A DNA stretch of 64,000 bases from Alistipes sp. (GTDB lineage Bacteria > Bacteroidota > Bacteroidia > Bacteroidales > Rikenellaceae): NCBI GenBank assembly GCA_022767745.1, contig JALENN010000010.1, positions 248,001-312,000 of the forward strand, in the 5' to 3' direction. Below, one piece after another: positions 8,899-17,248 of this stretch. The notes under the pieces were generated by a model, which saw only the letters and a list, made by a program, of their open reading frames with translations, was not told the origin of the DNA and did not search any database. Every line of letters starts with the position of its first letter. The first letter of the stretch is position 1. The position numbers were made by a program, and so were the translations under genes.

Positions 8899-9636
8899 AT
8901 GAATCTTGTTGTGGACATAGGCAACACGCATGTGAAGGCCGCCGCCGTGGAGGGCACGTCGGTAGCCATGATGCTGACCTTCCCGTCGGTGGCGGAGATG
9001 GACACCGCGCCGATAACGGCCCGATACGACATACGGCGGGCCATAGTGGCCTCGACGGGATGCGGCGCCGCCGATGCCGTCGAGTACCTGCGAAGGCAGG
9101 GCCTCGAAGTGATGGAGATGACCCCCGACACCCCGGTGCCCATAGGCAAGGTGTACAGCACGCCGCAAACGCTGGGGGCCGACCGTATCGCCGCCGCCGT
9201 AGGCGCCGAGGCGGTCTTCGGCCGGGGCGACTACCTGATCGTGGACTTCGGCACCGCCATCACGATCGACCTGGTCAGCGGCGGGGCGTTCCGCGGAGGC
9301 AACATATCGCCCGGTATGCGCATACGTTTCCGCGCACTGCACGACTACACGTCGCGCCTGCCCGAATGCTCGCCCATCGAGCGCACGTGCTTTCCCGCAC
9401 AATCGACCGCCGAGGCCATCGAGCAGGGCGTCATGCAGGGCATAACGTACGAAATAGAGGGTTACATGGCAGCGTTGGCGCATGAAAATGTGAAATTATC
9501 CATAATTTTTACAGGCGGAGACGCAAAATACTTTGTGAAAAGAATTAAAAACGCGATATTTGCAAAATGCGAGTTGGTGATTTGCGGATTGAACAGAATT
9601 TTAGATTACAATGCAACTGAACAAGCGGATATTTAA
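8899..9636 (+). CDS. coaX: Type III pantothenate kinase
   Basis: CoaX phosphorylates pantothenate in the first step of coenzyme A synthesis and differs from the type I and II enzymes in being of the ASKHA fold. The 245-residue protein has the three ASKHA signatures: DIGNTHVKAA at residue 6, GADRIAAAVG near 94, and DFGTAITIDL near 117. GGNISPGMRIRFRALHDYT near 133-151 is the family's substrate loop. It begins 7 bp after mfd. Its last 26 bp overlap the next gene in another frame, which suggests translational coupling. Dephospho-CoA kinase, the last CoA step, is also in the window near 47.5 kb. Confidence 0.96.
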   Translation: MNLVVDIGNTHVKAAAVEGTSVAMMLTFPSVAEMDTAPITARYDIRRAIVASTGCGAADAVEYLRRQGLEVMEMTPDTPVPIGKVYSTPQTLGADRIAAAVGAEAVFGRGDYLIVDFGTAITIDLVSGGAFRGGNISPGMRIRFRALHDYTSRLPECSPIERTCFPAQSTAEAIEQGVMQGITYEIEGYMAALAHENVKLSIIFTGGDAKYFVKRIKNAIFAKCELVICGLNRILDYNATEQADI

Positions 9637-10996
9637 GGTCATAACTACAGTCTCACTGGCATTGCCGTCAATGGCTGCTGCCCAAACTCTGACCAGCAGC
9701 ATCAATACCTTCTCGCCGTACTCGATGTACGGGTTGGGCGAGTTGGCTACACCCGGAACCACCAGCATGCGTTCGATGGGAGGCGTCGGCGTAGCCATGC
9801 GTTCGAACAACATGGTCAACGTATTGAACCCCGCGGCATACAGCCAGACGCCGCAGAAGAGCTTCCTCTTCGAGTTCGGCATCGAGGCGGGCCACTTCCG
9901 CAACTCGCAGACCAAATACGGCACGTCGCAGACGACGACCTCACGCACGGCGTACAACTCGATAAACTTCCACGAGATAGCGTTCCAGATGCCGCTGGCA
10001 AAGGGCCTCGGATTCGGTTTCAACCTCACGCCCTACAGCAATGTTGGATACAACATGCACAGCGACGACATGTCGTCAGGCATAGGCGGTAACCTCGGAC
10101 GCGTACAGTACCAATACTACGGCGACGGCGACGTCACCGAAATCAAGGCAGGCCTGGGATGGACCCCGTTCAAGAACTTCTCGATCGGTGCCGCCATACA
10201 GTACTACTGGGGCAACATCACCCGCAACTACAAGGCCGTGCCCACGGATATAATCACCGGCAGCGGCCAGTACTCGACCACCACGGGTATCGACACCTAC
10301 GACGTGTCGCGCATAAAGGCCCAGTTCGGCGTACAGTGGAACGCCATACTCAACGCGCGCCGCGCCCTTACGTTCGGTGCGACGTACGACATAGGAGGCA
10401 AGCTCGGGCCCAAGTCGGTTAAATACGTGTATATCGACAACCTGCTCACCTCGACCGTGCGCAACGAGGAGGACAACTCGCTGCCGCTGCGCCTGCCGCG
10501 ACAGATCGCAGCCGGAGTATTCTACCAGACGGTAGGCATGCGACTGGGCGTGGACTACGTATATCAGAACTGGGGTGACGAGAACTCGGGATTCCTCGAG
10601 AGCGACGGCTCGGGCAAGGGCATAAAGGTGGCATACCACAACACCAACACGGTACGCGTAGGTCTTGAGGTAACGCCCAAGCCCATAGATACCCGTAACT
10701 ACCTCAACCGTGTGGCATACCGCGTGGGATTCCGCTACGGCGACTACTATCAGACCTTCGGCGGCAGCGTCATACACCAGATGGCCGTAACGGCTGGTTT
10801 CGGTCTGCCCGTAAAGCTCTTCGGACGCTCGTCGGTTGACGTCGGTTTCGAGTTCGGAATGCGTAACCCAGCAAAGGATAAGGTCACGATCGACGAAAAC
10901 ATTGTCGGTCTTGTCAAGAACAGATACTACAAGCTATCACTCGGCGTATCGTTGTTCGGAGACGACGACTGGTTCAGACGATACAAGTTCAAATAG
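9611..10996 (+). CDS. Outer-membrane beta-barrel protein (FadL/OmpP1-like)
   Basis: The 461-residue protein begins with a Sec signal peptide ending SMAAAQ and then alternates amphipathic strands rich in Tyr, Gly and Phe, the pattern of an outer-membrane barrel. Segments such as YSMYGLGEL near the start and the terminal strand YYKLSLGVSLFGDDDWF fit FadL/OmpP1-like proteins of Bacteroidota, which often follow coaX. Transport of a hydrophobic substrate is inferred only from the fold class. The start overlaps the coaX end by 26 bp. No TonB box or plug domain is present. The last residues RRYKFK are basic and likely periplasmic. Confidence 0.85.
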   Translation: MQLNKRIFKVITTVSLALPSMAAAQTLTSSINTFSPYSMYGLGELATPGTTSMRSMGGVGVAMRSNNMVNVLNPAAYSQTPQKSFLFEFGIEAGHFRNSQTKYGTSQTTTSRTAYNSINFHEIAFQMPLAKGLGFGFNLTPYSNVGYNMHSDDMSSGIGGNLGRVQYQYYGDGDVTEIKAGLGWTPFKNFSIGAAIQYYWGNITRNYKAVPTDIITGSGQYSTTTGIDTYDVSRIKAQFGVQWNAILNARRALTFGATYDIGGKLGPKSVKYVYIDNLLTSTVRNEEDNSLPLRLPRQIAAGVFYQTVGMRLGVDYVYQNWGDENSGFLESDGSGKGIKVAYHNTNTVRVGLEVTPKPIDTRNYLNRVAYRVGFRYGDYYQTFGGSVIHQMAVTAGFGLPVKLFGRSSVDVGFEFGMRNPAKDKVTIDENIVGLVKNRYYKLSLGVSLFGDDDWFRRYKFK

Positions 10997-11384
10997 CGTC
11001 ACGGGCCCCAAGCCCCACCCTACCCGGCAGACTGCCACGGCACTAACGGCCACAGTACAGTCAAGGGAACATACGGATGGATGCAGAAGGGGCGACGGAG
11101 GCTTGGTGATTATGGCAAAGAGGCATACCTCACATAATTTGAGGTGAGGGGGAGCCTGACACGGATGGCTGACAGTCCGAAAGGATGTTTCGCGAAACGG
11201 CCGTAAAGAGGGACGGGACAAAGAGCGGAAGCCATAGGGACACGGAATGACAGCAAGGCCTGTGGCCTGCTAAAAGAGGGCACTACGGGAATGGAAGGCT
11301 GGGATCCGCCGAGGAAAAAGAAAACTGAAAAAGCGACTGACGACTATACAAACATAATATACAAACTAATAAACCATAGATTAC
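10997..11384 (+). other. Gene-free 388-bp stretch, hairpin-rich; possible structured RNA or long leader
   Basis: I find no supportable coding frame here. Several short perfect inverted repeats are present: ACCTCA/TGAGGT at 11127-11145, GTTTCGCGAAAC at 11187-11198, and AGGCC/GGCCT near 11256-11268. The segment is purine-rich on the + strand and has no obvious terminator after the barrel gene. It could be a structured 5' leader of the following TPR gene or a separate small RNA. It does not match RNase P RNA, tmRNA or SRP RNA motifs that I know. Confidence 0.4.
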
Positions 11385-12728
11385 ATGAAAAGTTTTAGAC
11401 TCATTCTTGCCGCGGCTTTCGCTGTTGTGGGGCTGTCGGCGACGGCTCAGGTCAACTTCGACGATCCCAAGTACGCCGTCTGGGGAGAGACTGCCGAGGA
11501 GCGCAAGCAGAACATGCTCGACAATCAGTTCATGAAAGAGGCTGTCGACAACCGCAACTACAACCTTGCGGCAAAGTATCTGCAGTCGCTGCTCGAGAAA
11601 TGCCCGAAGGCATCTCAGAACATCTATACCAACGGTATCAAGCTCTACAAGAACAAGATCAACCGCGCAGAGACCGCAGAGGAGAAGGATGTATACATCG
11701 ACTCGCTGCTGCTGCTCTACGATATCCGTCTCGCAAACTTCGCCGACCACTCGCGCTACGGTAAGGCCTACATCCTCGACCGCAAGGCCCGTGAGCTCAT
11801 GACCTACCGTCCCGACGACCGCGAGGGTATCCGCAAGATCTTCAACGAGGCCATCGCCGCAAGCGAGGAGAAGAACGGTGCACCCGATCTGGAGCTCGTA
11901 ACGATATACTTCGGCGCCCTGTGCGACGACTATAAGAACGACCTCGTGGCTGCCGATGCCGTAATCGCCGACTACGACCGCTTCACCCCCGCCTTCGCAA
12001 ACGCCGGCGAGGATGCAGCAGCCCTGAAGGAGCAGTTCGACGCAGCCTTCGGTTCGAGCGGCGCTGCAAGCTGCGAGAACCTCGAGGCTCTCTTCTCGAA
12101 GCGCCTGGCCGATACGCCCGATGACGAGGCTGTCCTCTCGCAGGCCGTAGCCCTCATGTCACGCGCAAACTGCGACAGCGACTTCTTCTTCCAGACCGCC
12201 GAGAAGTACTACTCGATCAAACCGTCTTCGGAGACCGCTCTCTTCCTGGCCCAGGGCTTCCAGAACCGTCAGGAGTTCGACAAGGCCCTCAAGTATCTCG
12301 AGGAGGCTCTCTCGGTTGAGACCGACCCCGCCGAGAAGGAGAAGCTCTACGTCCGCGTAGGTCTGATCGGCATCAGCACCAAGGACTACAACAAGGCTAT
12401 CGAGGCTGCCAACCAGGTGAAGAACCTCAACCCCGAGAACGGTTACTCGTACTTCATCCTCGGCCAGTGCTATGCCGCTTCGGCCAACTGCTCGGAGTTC
12501 CAGTGCATGGCTTGCTACTGGGCCGCATACGACGCCATGAGCCAGGCAGTATCGCTGCTCGGCGCCGAGCCCGAGATCCAGAAGGCTGCACAGTCGCTCA
12601 TGTCACACTACCGTCAGGGCTTCCCGACCAAGGAGGAGTGCTTCTTCGCCGAGGTAACGGAGGGCTCGCGTTACACCGTAAGCCACGGTATGGCCAACGG
12701 CGTCAACACCACGGTACGTTACAGATAA
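11385..12728 (+). CDS. Tetratricopeptide-repeat periplasmic protein
   Basis: The 447-residue protein has a Sec signal peptide ending LSATAQ and no membrane anchor, so it should be periplasmic or outer-membrane associated. TPR-like helix pairs are visible, for instance around FDKALKYLEEALSVETDP near 304-321 and YNKAIEAANQVKNLNPENG near 334-352. The C-terminal part is Cys-rich (four Cys between about 360 and 380). TPR proteins scaffold complexes; the partner is unknown. It precedes lptC by 9 bp, within an envelope-biogenesis run. Codon use, with ATC for Ile and CGT for Arg, suggests high expression. Confidence 0.85.
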   Translation: MKSFRLILAAAFAVVGLSATAQVNFDDPKYAVWGETAEERKQNMLDNQFMKEAVDNRNYNLAAKYLQSLLEKCPKASQNIYTNGIKLYKNKINRAETAEEKDVYIDSLLLLYDIRLANFADHSRYGKAYILDRKARELMTYRPDDREGIRKIFNEAIAASEEKNGAPDLELVTIYFGALCDDYKNDLVAADAVIADYDRFTPAFANAGEDAAALKEQFDAAFGSSGAASCENLEALFSKRLADTPDDEAVLSQAVALMSRANCDSDFFFQTAEKYYSIKPSSETALFLAQGFQNRQEFDKALKYLEEALSVETDPAEKEKLYVRVGLIGISTKDYNKAIEAANQVKNLNPENGYSYFILGQCYAASANCSEFQCMACYWAAYDAMSQAVSLLGAEPEIQKAAQSLMSHYRQGFPTKEECFFAEVTEGSRYTVSHGMANGVNTTVRYR

Positions 12729-12737
12729 TACGGCTGC

Positions 12738-13397
12738 ATGAATACAGCGTCAATGAAAAAGTACATAGCGGTAGCACTCTCTTTTACGGGGAGTGCTATC
12801 TTGCTATTCTCATGCGACGCAAAAAAGCCCCAGACGGAAGCCCCCGCCAACGAGAAGATGATGACCGAATACAGTGAAAACATGTCGATCGTCATGTCGG
12901 AAAACGGACGCAAGTCGTACCATTTCGAGACGCCGCTGATCGAGGGTTACAGCCTGGTACGCGACCCGTACCGCGAGTTCCGCAAGGGGATAAAGATCAC
13001 CACCTACAGCAACGATTCGCTCGCGACGCAGGATGCCGTGCTCACGGCCAACTACGCCATCTACTACGAGAACCGCCGTCTTTGGGAGGCCAAGGGCGAC
13101 GTGGTCGTAATCAAGGCCGACGGCAAGCAGCTCTACACCTCGCAGCTCTTCTGGAACCAGGCCACAAAGAAGATCTACTCGAACGTCGACTCGAAAATCG
13201 TAAACGGTGACGAGGTCACCTATTGCGAGGGATTCGAATCGGACGAGAGCATGAAAGAGTGGCGCTACCGCAAGATCAAGGGCGTGACCTTCTTCACCAT
13301 GGAGGAGAAGGCCGACTCTACCGGCGGCAAACCCGCCGCCGCGGACTCCCCGGCCAAGCAGGAGGCGCCAGCGGCAGAACCGTCCCCGGCAGAATAG
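12738..13397 (+). CDS. lptC: LPS transport periplasmic protein LptC
   Basis: LptC links the inner-membrane LptBFG transporter to the periplasmic bridge that carries lipopolysaccharide outward. The 219-residue product has an N-terminal hydrophobic segment ending in LLFSC, so it may be lipid-anchored here. The beta-jellyroll pattern includes FETPLIEGYSLVRDP and GDVVVIKADGKQLYTSQLFW, which is characteristic of OstA/LptC folds. The C-terminal 25 residues are a Pro/Ala-rich tail not needed by the fold. An internal Met (MKKYIAV, six residues in) may be the real start. It lies between the TPR gene and a CNNM-type gene. LptE is encoded near 63 kb. Confidence 0.88.
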   Translation: MNTASMKKYIAVALSFTGSAILLFSCDAKKPQTEAPANEKMMTEYSENMSIVMSENGRKSYHFETPLIEGYSLVRDPYREFRKGIKITTYSNDSLATQDAVLTANYAIYYENRRLWEAKGDVVVIKADGKQLYTSQLFWNQATKKIYSNVDSKIVNGDEVTYCEGFESDESMKEWRYRKIKGVTFFTMEEKADSTGGKPAAADSPAKQEAPAAEPSPAE

Positions 13398-13449
13398 ACG
13401 GCCCTGAAGGCATCCCGGACGCGAATGAACCATACACCCGCATGCGACC

Positions 13450-14727
13450 ATGTACTCCGCAGAAATAATCAATTCACTCATCATAATCGCCATCATGCTC
13501 ACCTTGTCGGCCTTTTTCTCCGGCATGGAGATAGCGTTCCTGAGCAAGAACCGCCTGATGGTGGAGATCGAGCGCAAACAGAGCCGTTTCTTCAACATGG
13601 TGGCCGGACTCTTCGAGAAGCACGCCGGACAGTACATCACCACGATACTCGTGGGCAACAACATCTGCCTGGTCATCTACTCGCTCAGCATGTCGACAGT
13701 GCTGCGGCTGCTGGCACAGGCCGCGGGATGGGAGTCGCTGGCGCTGAACGGATCGGTCATAACCGAGACCGTCATCTCGACCATCATCATACTCTTCTGC
13801 GGCGAGTTCCTGCCAAAGTCGATCTTCAAGAACAACCCCAACTTTTACTATTCGACGCTCTATCCCGTCATACTATTCTTCTACCTGCTGCTCTACCCCA
13901 TCGCCATCTTCACCACGGGACTCTCGTACGGCATACTGCGCCTCTTCGGCCACAAGGCCGTGAAGACCGACATGTCGGCATCGTTCAACCGCGAGGATCT
14001 CGTGAGCCTGATGGACGACGAGACCGTCGAGCCACAACAGGAGGAGGAAGACGAGATCAAGATGTTCCAGAACGCCCTCGACTTCGCCGACCTGCGCGTA
14101 CGCGACTGCATGGTATCGCGCGTGGACGTCGAGGCGGTGGATATCGACGACACGAGCATCGAGGAGCTTACGCAGCGTTTCATCGAGTCGAAATTCTCGC
14201 GCATATTCGTATGGCGCGAAAGCATTGACAACATCATCGGCTACGTCAACTCGAAGAGTCTCTTCGAGAAGCCCTCGTCGATAGGCGACGTGCTGAAGAA
14301 GGTGAACTGCGTGGCCGAGACCCTGCCCCTGCAGAACATGCTGCAGACGTTCATCAAGCAGAAATCGAGCGTGGCGGTAGTAATCGACGAGTTCGGCGGC
14401 ACGGCCGGCATCATATCGCTGGAGGACGTGCTGGAGGAGATCTTCGGCGACATCGAGGACGAGCACGACGTGCAGCGCACCGTCGAGAAGAAGGTCGCCG
14501 AGGGCGAATACATCTTCTCGTGCCGTCTGGAGGTGGAGTACCTGAACGAGCACTACGACCTGGGCATCGAGGAGAGCGACGAATACGACACCCTGGCCGG
14601 ATACATCATCCGCAAGTATGAGGGCATCCCCGCCGCAGGCGTGACGCTCAACGAGGACGGCCTCGAAATCCACATCCTGCGCTCGACACGCGCAAGGGTC
14701 GAGCTGGCACGGGTGAAAAAGATGTAA
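13450..14727 (+). CDS. CNNM/CorC-type (HlyC/CorC) transporter with CBS domains
   Basis: The 425-residue inner-membrane protein begins with a DUF21/CNNM region of about four transmembrane helices (LTLSAFFSGMEIAFLSKNR near 18-36, then segments to about 180). Two CBS domains follow at about 215-345, with VVIDEFGGTAGIISLEDVLE in the second. The CorC_HlyC C-terminal domain closes the protein. Family members are linked to Mg export or, in the GldE branch of Bacteroidota, to gliding and secretion machinery; the substrate cannot be fixed here. The gene is 52 bp after lptC and 91 bp before a PpiD-like gene. Confidence 0.9.
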   Translation: MYSAEIINSLIIIAIMLTLSAFFSGMEIAFLSKNRLMVEIERKQSRFFNMVAGLFEKHAGQYITTILVGNNICLVIYSLSMSTVLRLLAQAAGWESLALNGSVITETVISTIIILFCGEFLPKSIFKNNPNFYYSTLYPVILFFYLLLYPIAIFTTGLSYGILRLFGHKAVKTDMSASFNREDLVSLMDDETVEPQQEEEDEIKMFQNALDFADLRVRDCMVSRVDVEAVDIDDTSIEELTQRFIESKFSRIFVWRESIDNIIGYVNSKSLFEKPSSIGDVLKKVNCVAETLPLQNMLQTFIKQKSSVAVVIDEFGGTAGIISLEDVLEEIFGDIEDEHDVQRTVEKKVAEGEYIFSCRLEVEYLNEHYDLGIEESDEYDTLAGYIIRKYEGIPAAGVTLNEDGLEIHILRSTRARVELARVKKM

Positions 14728-14818
14728 CAAAATATCCTACAATAATATGAGCAATAGGAATTATTTTATTATCTTTGGTGGCTCAAAACGAACAAGAATA
14801 TAGTAATTACATACAATT

Positions 14819-16849
14819 ATGGCGAGTTTAAACACTTTAAGGACCAAATTCGGCGTAGTGCTCTCAGTAGTCATAGCACTGGCGCTTTTGGCATTCATCT
14901 TCTCTCTGAGAACCGACATGGGATTCTCGAACAACGATCCCAAGGTCGGTGTTATCAATGGCGACAAGATCCGTTATTCGGAGTATCTGAACGAGTACGA
15001 GACCGTCAAGGCGAACAACGGCGGCTCGGAGTCTGACGAGCAGCAGGCCGACGCAATGGCCAACGCCGCATGGCAGAGCCTCATCGCCAAGCACATGCTG
15101 CTGCCCGGATTCGACAAGATGGGCATCGAGGTGAGCGAGGCCGAGCGTATGTCGATGCTCAGCGGCGAGCACCCCTCGCAGGTATACTACAGCGCCTTCG
15201 CAGATCCCCAGACGGGCGAGTACCGTCCCGAGGCCATCAGCTCGTTCCTCTCGCAGGTGAGCGCCAACCCCCAGTACCAGTCGTTCTGGGCGTACCTCAA
15301 CTCGCAGGCTACGCTCGACCGCATGATGTCGAAGTACATGGGGCTGATCCGCGCCGGTATCTATCCCAACGCACTCGAGGTCGAGACCGGCATGAAGGCT
15401 TCGAACGAGAGCCGCTCGGGCCGCTACGTAATGCTCAAGTACAACACCATCGCCGACTCGCTCGTAACCGTATCGAAGGCCGAGGTGCAGAAGTACTACG
15501 ACGAGCACAAGAACTCGTACATGCAGCAGCCCCACCGCACCATATCGTATGTCGTATTCGAGGTTAACCCCACCGAGGACGACATGTTGGCTATCGAGAA
15601 GGAGGTTCGCGGCGTAGGCGAGGAGTTCGCCGCAGCTGACGATGTACGCGCCTTCGTCCGCAAGAACATCAAGGGCACGATTGCCGACCACTACGTTTCG
15701 GCCGCACAGATGGCCGAGGATGAGGCTGTCGTTCTCGACGGCGGTCTCTACGGTCCCGTACTCAAGGCCAACGAGTGGGTAATGTCGCGCGCCGTGGCCA
15801 CCAAGATGGCTCCCGACTCGATCGGCCTGAGCCACATCGTTCTCTCGGCACAGGATTCGGCCCTGGCCGACAGCCTCTACACCGCACTCAAGGGCGGTGC
15901 CGACTTCGCCGAGGCAGCTGCCAAGCACTCGACCTACACCGCTACGGCACAGAACGGCGGCGAGATCGGTGTGATGCCCTTCTCGGGCTTCACCACCGAC
16001 ATGGCCGACCAGCTGGCCAACGCCAAGGTGGGCGACATAATCAAGACCACGATGGGTGACGCCATCCAGATACTGAAGGTTACGCGCGCCGACGCTCCCA
16101 AGAAGTTCGCCATCGTAGGTACCATCACCTACCCCGTCGAGGCCTCTGCCGCTACGCGCCGTAACATCCACAACACGGCAAGCATCTTCGCTGTTGACGG
16201 CAAGGGTTCGCTCGAGGCGTTCCAGAACGCCGCTTCGGCCGCAGCCGTAACGCCCCGCGTGGCTGACATAGCACAGGGCCAGCGCGTTATCAACGGACTG
16301 GACAACACCCGCGAGGTTGTACGTTGGGCAAACGGCGCCGAGATCGACCAGATTTCGGAGATATTCAACGTGGGCAAGGACTACGCCGTAGCAATCCTCA
16401 CCGACATCGACGACTCGAAGTATATGCCTATCGAGGACGTAAACTTCTCGATCATGCAGGAGATCGGCCGCAACAAGAAATTCGACATGCTCAAGGATAA
16501 GCTTGCAGGCAGCTCTATCGACGAGGTTGCCAAGAATGCCGGTGTCGAGGCCGCTCAGTTCGAGGGCGTGAAGTTCAACGACTACATGATCGCAGACCTC
16601 GGCCTTGAGCCCGCAATCATCGGCGCCATCGCAGCAACCGAGCAGACGGGACAGGTTTCGGCCCCCGTAAAGGGTTACTCGGGTGCCTTGGTATTCGTAG
16701 TCGACAACATCGACAAGAGCGATGCCCAGACCGCCGAGGCCGAGAAGGTTCGCCTTCAGGCCACCACGGAGAACCTGGCAATGCAGGCTTCGGTTATGGC
16801 AATCCAGCGCATGGCCAACATCGAGGATCTCCGCGGAAAGTACTTCTAA
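14819..16849 (+). CDS. PpiD/SurA-like peptidyl-prolyl isomerase foldase
   Basis: The 676-residue protein has one N-terminal membrane anchor (residues about 12-30) followed by a large periplasmic part. A SurA_N-like chaperone region covers about 35-200. A parvulin-type rotamase domain begins at LSHIVLSAQDS near 337 and includes NGGEIGVMPFSGF. A second, diverged parvulin-like region seems to lie around 430-560. This matches PpiD, which helps newly exported proteins fold near the Sec translocon. It ends the coaX-to-ppiD run and is followed by a strong terminator. Codon use suggests strong expression. Confidence 0.9.
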   Translation: MASLNTLRTKFGVVLSVVIALALLAFIFSLRTDMGFSNNDPKVGVINGDKIRYSEYLNEYETVKANNGGSESDEQQADAMANAAWQSLIAKHMLLPGFDKMGIEVSEAERMSMLSGEHPSQVYYSAFADPQTGEYRPEAISSFLSQVSANPQYQSFWAYLNSQATLDRMMSKYMGLIRAGIYPNALEVETGMKASNESRSGRYVMLKYNTIADSLVTVSKAEVQKYYDEHKNSYMQQPHRTISYVVFEVNPTEDDMLAIEKEVRGVGEEFAAADDVRAFVRKNIKGTIADHYVSAAQMAEDEAVVLDGGLYGPVLKANEWVMSRAVATKMAPDSIGLSHIVLSAQDSALADSLYTALKGGADFAEAAAKHSTYTATAQNGGEIGVMPFSGFTTDMADQLANAKVGDIIKTTMGDAIQILKVTRADAPKKFAIVGTITYPVEASAATRRNIHNTASIFAVDGKGSLEAFQNAASAAAVTPRVADIAQGQRVINGLDNTREVVRWANGAEIDQISEIFNVGKDYAVAILTDIDDSKYMPIEDVNFSIMQEIGRNKKFDMLKDKLAGSSIDEVAKNAGVEAAQFEGVKFNDYMIADLGLEPAIIGAIAATEQTGQVSAPVKGYSGALVFVVDNIDKSDAQTAEAEKVRLQATTENLAMQASVMAIQRMANIEDLRGKYF

Positions 16850-16872
16850 CGGAAATAGAAAACAAACCTCAT

Positions 16873-16906
16873 AAAAGGGAAGTTCCACACGGGACTTCCC
16901 TTTTTT
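16873..16906 (+). terminator. Intrinsic terminator after the PpiD-like gene
   Basis: GGGAAGTTCC at 16877-16886 pairs with GGGACTTCCC at 16891-16900 (ten pairs, one G-U), flanked by AAAA and a T run at 16901-16906. Confidence 0.9.
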
Positions 16907-17189
16907 ATTATGCCACTATTACACATCTGCCGCCAACAAATCGGCAAAACAGCAGTCACACAGCATCGTCACGCGGAAAGAGCCATTTCCGGCGCTTACA
17001 ACGCACCCGCATTATCCTGACTGTAATCCTCCACCGAGCAGCAGCCGGGCCGAAACAGAGGTTCAAAGACCCTTTAACGAGATCAAGGCTTTCCTCTACG
17101 AAAAGATGGATTAATGGAGCGAAAATACCATCCATAGCTGATTCATTGCACTGCTTCCCCACAACACCATGCCGCAGCGCTGTATGCAC
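16907..17189. other. Gene-free stretch between convergent genes
   Basis: This 283-bp segment lies between two terminators of convergent transcription units. A 77-codon open frame on the minus strand (16956-17189) shows no recognisable domain or promoter, so I do not call it a gene. Confidence 0.5.
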
Positions 17190-17222
17190 AAAAAAAGGGC
17201 CGCTCCCGTATGGGAGCGGCCC
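17190..17222 (-). terminator. Intrinsic terminator after mutB
   Basis: GGGCCGCTCCC at 17197-17207 and GGGAGCGGCCC at 17212-17222 form an 11-bp stem. On the minus strand it is followed by seven T residues (17196-17190). It lies 26 bp past the mutB stop codon. Confidence 0.93.
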
Positions 17223-17248
17223 GAAATTATCGTTACCGAAGGATCGGA

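Noticed and set aside
11187..11198. GTTTCGCGAAAC palindrome, considered as a ParB parS site
   Set aside because: The parS consensus has 14 bases between the same ends (GTTTCACGTGAAAC); this palindrome is two bases shorter and single.
10997..11384. RNase P RNA, tmRNA or SRP RNA
   Set aside because: Hallmark sequences of these RNAs (such as GAGGAAAGTCC of RNase P) are absent.
14864..16888. 674-codon open frame on the - strand
   Set aside because: It is antisense to the PpiD-like gene, without any protein motif.
16956..17189. 77-codon minus-strand frame between convergent terminators
   Set aside because: There is no promoter, ribosome site or recognisable domain.
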